A model generated the notes under the pieces. That model saw only the letters and a list, made by a program, of their open reading frames with translations, made no database searches and had not been told where the DNA came from. Positions 20,761 to 31,000 of a DNA stretch of 31,000 nucleotides are shown here, in pieces. The position numbers were made by a program, and so were the translations under genes. The stretch lies in assembly GCA_012295275.1 (NCBI GenBank), contig CM022679.1, positions 29,515,664-29,546,663 of the forward strand, in the 5' to 3' direction. This DNA comes from Chrysomallon squamiferum. Taxonomy: Eukaryota; Mollusca; Gastropoda; Neomphalida; Peltospiridae. The first letter of the stretch is position 1, and the number at the start of each line of letters is the position of its first letter.

Positions 20761-21757
20761 GCCAGTGTTTGAAGACAGCAATCAATGGCGATTTGTTCTA
20801 AATACGCTACAAGCGATCGATATTCTCATTAAGGTATTGTCAATGTAGCTTTAGCCAGTGTGGTTCCGCCCTAATGCAGAAACAGAAACATTTATTTGAT
20901 TGAAAACGAAACGAAATCTTACTGAACTGGTTAATTGTCAGACATGACCGCACTGCCAGTTTGCGAAACGTTACAAACGTGCACGAAAAATCGTAGAATC
21001 GTCTTTCGCTGTTTTACGAGTTTTGAACCACAGTTTCCTCCCTCCACTTCGTCGTGTAGGAAGATGGAAGTGACTCGATATTCTCTGTTTGTTTGTCTGG
21101 CCGTCGATCGATGATAGGGTTTCGATTATTGCTATTGGTATTTTTCTTTAATCGATTTTTACCGTTTAGGTAAGTGACTTTCTGCTCGGTTCAAAAGCTG
21201 CAGTATTCGTGAATGTTTCACTTCTCGTATATTATTCAACGAAGTCTCGATTTTCAGTTTTCAGTGTGTAAATCAACAAAAAAAAAATATATATGGAATA
21301 TATATGGGAAATATAACTGGAATTGTCTTTATTAACAATTTTAATTTGTCATATAGAAACGACAAAACATTGGCGGATTATATTTTTTTGTAAAGGTTCG
21401 TCTTAGGAAAATCAACGAAGTTTTTAAAGCGTTAATTCTGTTCTAGGATTCTTATGTACGAAATTCAACGATTCGGGGATTTTCTGTTTTCGTTTAACTT
21501 CGCCTTTACGAAAATCAACGAAGTTCTTAAATCAAGAGTGAATAATTCTTATTTCGTAAGATTCTGATTTTTACGAAAATTAACGCAGAACATAAAGACT
21601 TTTTTTTTTTCAGACAGAAATGTTTAAACAAATTCATTGAAGTTTTTATAATAATTAATACATACAGTTCTTATTCTGTTAAAATAGAAAATGTGAAAAT
21701 AGTGGAAAATAATTACTAAAAGAATATTATGAAAAGGTAATTGTTGAAGACTAATTA
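20761..21757. other. Unique sequence without a recognised gene
   Basis: Less AT-rich at 20900-21180, with several CpGs. A short ATG-initiated frame at about 21065 stops after 16 codons. 'ccgtttag|gtaagtgac' at about 21170 looks like a splice donor, so a non-coding exon is possible. The stretch 21395-21600 has loosely repeated 'acgaaaatcaacgaagtt' units. Confidence 0.35.
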
Positions 21758-22450
21758 AAACAAACTAGATCTAACTAGATGAAAAACAAACTAGATCTAA
21801 CTGGATGAAAAACAAACAAGATCTTACTTGAACAAAAACTAACTAGATCTAACTAGAAGTAAAACAAACTAGATCTAACTAGAAGAAAAAACAAACTAGA
21901 TCTAACTAGATCTAACTAGAAGAAAAACAAACAAGGTCTAACTAGAAGAAAAACAAACAAGATCTAACTAGAAGAAAAACAAACTAGATCTAACTAGAAG
22001 AAAAACAAACAAGATCTAACTAGAAGAAAAACAAACTAGATCTAACTAGAAGAAAAACAAACAAGGTGTAACTAGAAGAAAAACAAACAAGATCTAACTA
22101 GAAGAAAAACAAACAAGATCTAACTAGAAGAAAAACAAACAAGATCTAACTAGAAGACAAAAAACTAACTAGATCTAACTAGAAGAAAACCAAATTGATC
22201 AAACTAGAGTAAAAAAAACTAATAACTTAACTGAAATAAAAACAAACAAGGTGTAACTATAAAAAAACAAACAAGATCTAACTAGGACAAAACAAACTGG
22301 ATCTAACTAAAGAAAAACAAACAAGGTGTAACTAGAAGAAAAAAAAACAAGATCTAACTAGAAGAAAAACAAACAAGATCTAACTAGAAAAAAAACAACA
22401 AGAACTAAAGAATAAAAACAAACAAGATCTAACAAGTCAAACAAGATCTA
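21758..22450. repeat. 26-bp minisatellite, about 25 units
   Basis: Consensus is AGATCTAACTAG followed by 'aagaaaaacaaaca'. Two main variants (caaactAGATCT and caaacaAGATCT) interchange, and a third variant with 'ggtgtaactag' recurs at about 22063, 22247 and 22323. No open frame passes through because each unit contains TAA and TAG. Confidence 0.9.
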
Positions 22451-22734
22451 TCTGTCTGTTTCTCCATGTTACGGGTATCTGTCCACTATCTGTCTGTCTA
22501 TCTGTTTGTCTATAATTTCTAAATTAGTTGTCTATCTGTTTATTTCTTATGTATTTAAAAATATACACAACACAGCAAATATATCTATCGAATTATAATA
22601 TGTAACAATAATATAATAATAATAAGAACAAACATATATTATTTGAGTAAGTAAGTGTGTGCATGTGTGTGTCTGTCTGTCTGTCTGTAAGTGTATTACA
22701 AATGATATTTCTGACTGTACTAGTTACTGATTTA

Positions 22735-22800
22735 AATGCACGTCAGATGTTTAAATCTGACTTTCAGTTTAGTGAACTTAAAACCATTCACAAAACTAAC
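22735..22800. repeat. Isolated copy of the receptor 3'-flank repeat
   Basis: 'gactttcagtttagtgaact' and 'taaaaccattcacaaa' match the R1 3' flank at 2743-2815 and the R3 flank at about 14372. It is flanked on the left by a TGTC repeat as in R1. No receptor exons accompany it. Confidence 0.55.
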
Positions 22801-22929
22801 ACTGAAGCATTCCAGTGAAATAAAAGTTGACAAGACAAAGAAACACTATCTATTGTGTTGTTGAATTAACAAAGAAAGCTCTCTGCTTTTCAACTCTTCA
22901 TTCAGTTTATTGAATTTGAAGCCTGCGAT

Positions 22930-23072
22930 AAAGAAAATAAAAAATAAAAAAAAAAAAAAAAAAAAAAAAAAATTAAAAAAATTAAAAAAAAAAACATCAA
23001 GCTTGGGATGTCGTGATATTTTTTCATCATCACCCAGAATTATCTGTTTTGCTAAAAACGTCCTGGCCAGCA

Positions 23073-23107
<35 letters not shown>

Positions 23108-23110
23108 TAT
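22930..23110. repeat. Poly(A)-rich stretch and (AT)n tract
   Basis: A-rich at 22936-22995 and (AT)n at 23072-23104. No retroelement body is recognisable beside the A tract. Confidence 0.85.
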
Positions 23111-23664
23111 AAGTCATAAGAACTTGTTTTTCAAGCTTAGGCTGGAAACAAAAGAAATCCAGAAACTAATCTGAACTGAGTACTAAGAGAACATTTTCTT
23201 AACAGTGTCTTTGCTAAAGCCGATCAGAATTCGTGTTGACTGATTTAGCTTGTTACAGATACACACAATGTCAGTGTGGCAAAACTGATCAAAATTCCAG
23301 TCTAAATCTTCTAATTGCGTAAAAAAAAGTCTTATTGGTGTGTGGTAATGTTATCCTTTATAAGCGTGATGAAAAATCTTGGGTTAAATTTTTCTTGTGT
23401 CCGGTTCATTGAGGTGTAATGACGCTTTAGTTTTTAGTCCTGAGAAAAGTTAACGGTTAAAACGAGGTTAAGCAGTATCGAGTCAGGACTGTAGGAGATG
23501 GTATGTTTGTTTATAAAGCGTCAAATGTTTTTGTTTTTTTTTGTATCCAAACCTCGATAAGGTATCTGTTACCTCTCAGTGGTGGAAATTCATATTTTAA
23601 AAGTTTTAAAAATCTTTATCTCACCTGGACCTTTGTTGAAGTCGACATTCTCCTTTTATTTTTA

Positions 23665-23697
<33 letters not shown>

Positions 23698-24174
23698 TTA
23701 CAACAGCAGCAACAAAAACTGATGACATTTTTTTCACATCCATGTCCTGATCTTCCAGTATTTTATTTTATTTTATTTTATTTTTTTTTCTCTCTGACAG
23801 GCTAGATCAAAATTCCATTGCTAAAACTTAATCATAACATCGGGGACTTGGTAGGCGGGTGTCAACTCAGCCTGGCTGTAACACCGCGGACCAGTGAATG
23901 CGGCGGTCTGTTCTTTTCACACGTTTAAAAAACCTATCCAGCTAGTTTCACTTGTTGAATCGTTCAGCCCTTTATCTTCTCTTTTGTTTGATCGCTTAAC
24001 TGAAAGTTTTCTGTTCGAGTAGCGAGGACAGTTTGTTGTGGGTAGCGAGTGACACTTCTGTGTGGTTCATGACGAGTACATTTTCACGGTGTTTAATATT
24101 CAGACGTAATTTTTAGCCTGCTTCAGATTTCAAGTAGCTTTTGTCGCGAGACGGGAACACGTTTGTGCGTTAAT
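23111..24174. other. Probable upstream region of gene G5
   Basis: No coding exon recognised. Contains poly-T (23666-23692), TTTTA repeats (23760-23785) and, from 23850, sequence with more G+C and CpG ('aacaccgcggaccagtgaat'), which could be the promoter of the downstream gene. Confidence 0.35.
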
Positions 24175-24620
24175 GTACCTGCGTATTATTTTACCTGTAT
24201 GTTTTACCTGTGATTCTTATCTGACCGTGATACATGTAAGTTTTTATATGTCTGTTTTATATGGATTTTTATCTACCTGTATTTTTTTTCACCGGGATGT
24301 TTTACGTGTCAATTTTCACCTGAACTACACCTGTCTACGACACCTTCAAGATTTACCTGTTTTGTGTTACCTGTGAGTTTTACCTGTCCGTGTTACGTCA
24401 ACTGTTACCTGTATTTTTCCACTGGAATAGTTTACCTGAGTTACACCTGTCTATGTTATCTTCAAGAGTTTACCTATTACCTACATATTTCACTTGTCAC
24501 TGAGACGTGTTTGTCATCGTTGACTTTTTCATTACTTCAAGTCTCTTTGGTTGTTTTTTTTTCACCTGAAACTTCTACCAGCATTTCTCCTGTGAAAGTT
24601 TTAATTTCATTTTCACCTGA
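24175..24620. promoter_or_regulatory. Cluster of ACCTG (E2-box) motifs upstream of G5
   Basis: I count 14 occurrences of ACCTG on the + strand in about 445 bp, mostly as TTACCTGT or TCACCTGA. CACCTG/CAGGTA are the core sites of ZEB and Snail zinc-finger repressors. The segment lies 200-650 bp before the G5 start codon. It could be a regulatory cluster or a degenerate repeat in a 5' UTR; the ORFs through it look non-coding. Confidence 0.45.
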
Positions 24621-24818
24621 ATATTGATTCATCTACTGAACTATAAACCTTTACATCCTCAAGGCTCGTGTGTACTACAAAAGTCCCATCACGAATCATG
24701 GAGGACATTATATTTGTTACTGAATATTACAGTTCTGTGAGAACGTGTGTAGTAAGGTAACAACACAGTGAGGTTTAAACTGATGTAAACTCGTGTTTAA
24801 ATAATTAACTCGTGTCAA

Positions 24819-30872
<6,054 letters not shown>

Positions 30873-30889
30873 GTAAATTTATTCATTTA

Positions 30890-31000
30890 TTTAATCATCA
30901 TCTTCATCATCATCATTTTATTATTATTGTTATTATTATTATTATTATTATTGTTATTATTGTTATTATTATTATTGTTATTATTATTATTATTATTGTT
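30890..31000. repeat. (ATT)n/(ATTGTT)n at the right edge
   Basis: TTA/TTG trinucleotides beginning just after the G5 exon b donor and running off the window. Confidence 0.9.

Noticed and set aside
21065-21115. ATG-initiated signal-like peptide MEVTRYSLFVCLAV
   Set aside because: Ends after 16 codons without a donor in frame. A non-coding exon is possible but not a CDS.
21758-22450. Possible CRISPR array
   Set aside because: Repeats of 26 bp are contiguous with no unique spacers of constant length, and the genome is eukaryotic. It is a minisatellite.

Overview
The window looks like metazoan nuclear DNA. It is AT-rich and crowded with simple-sequence repeats: CTGT/CTAT, TTTA, GT/AC, GA/CT and TTA tracts, several of them 60-300 bp. 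Coding sequence is broken into short exons with clean GT-AG junctions. Decayed Tigger/pogo-type DNA transposons sit between and inside genes. Nothing bacterial or viral is visible. A mollusc or other lophotrochozoan is my best guess from repeat texture and gene style, but this is inference and the species cannot be read from the sequence.

The main content, on the + strand, is a head-to-tail tandem array of four paralogous multi-exon genes, here called R1-R4. Almost none of it shows as long ORFs because every exon is 36-190 bp. R1 (328-2489) enters the window from the left and shows only its 3' exons. R2 is 5174-8470, R3 is 10348-14203 and R4 is 16011-19053. Each complete copy has a signal-peptide exon, one 143-bp exon encoding an eight-cysteine module, a short stalk exon, an optional Thr/Ser-rich stalk exon (R1 and R4 only), a transmembrane exon with a basic stop-transfer, and a short cytoplasmic-tail exon. 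These would be single-pass type I receptors of about 130-210 residues. The cysteine spacing in the second half of the module resembles the TACI/BCMA-type cysteine-rich domain of the TNF-receptor superfamily. Two tails carry PVQE, which fits the TRAF-binding consensus (P/S/A/T)x(Q/E)E. I therefore read the array as a lineage-specific expansion of small TNFR-like receptors; that assignment is inferred.

The paralogs are diverging in architecture. R2 has a damaged transmembrane exon (acceptor and donor both mutated, reading frame shifted) and could give either a short-tailed membrane protein or a secreted decoy-like protein. R3 has lost the Thr-rich exon, and its transmembrane segment begins with a 12-bp repeat encoding a Gly-rich run. 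R4 has discarded the ancestral first exon, whose relic remains at 15749-15768, and uses a new signal-peptide exon lying in what was intron 1. All internal exons after the cysteine module are symmetric phase 1-1, so exons can be lost or skipped without frame damage.

The spacers (2490-5173, 8471-10347, 14204-16010, 19054-about 20760) are built from shared duplicated blocks: 3' flank repeats, a bZIP-site-rich block, Tigger remnants and a promoter-proximal block. An orphan promoter block at 20515-20760 and a 3'-flank relic near 22735 suggest the array once extended further right. Between them lies a 26-bp minisatellite (21758-22450).

From about 23800 rightwards the sequence belongs to an unrelated locus, gene G5. 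A coding exon starts at ATG 24819. It is preceded by a striking cluster of ACCTG motifs and followed by a 5.9-kb intron and a second in-frame exon at 30786-30872. G5 continues beyond the window and I do not recognise its product.
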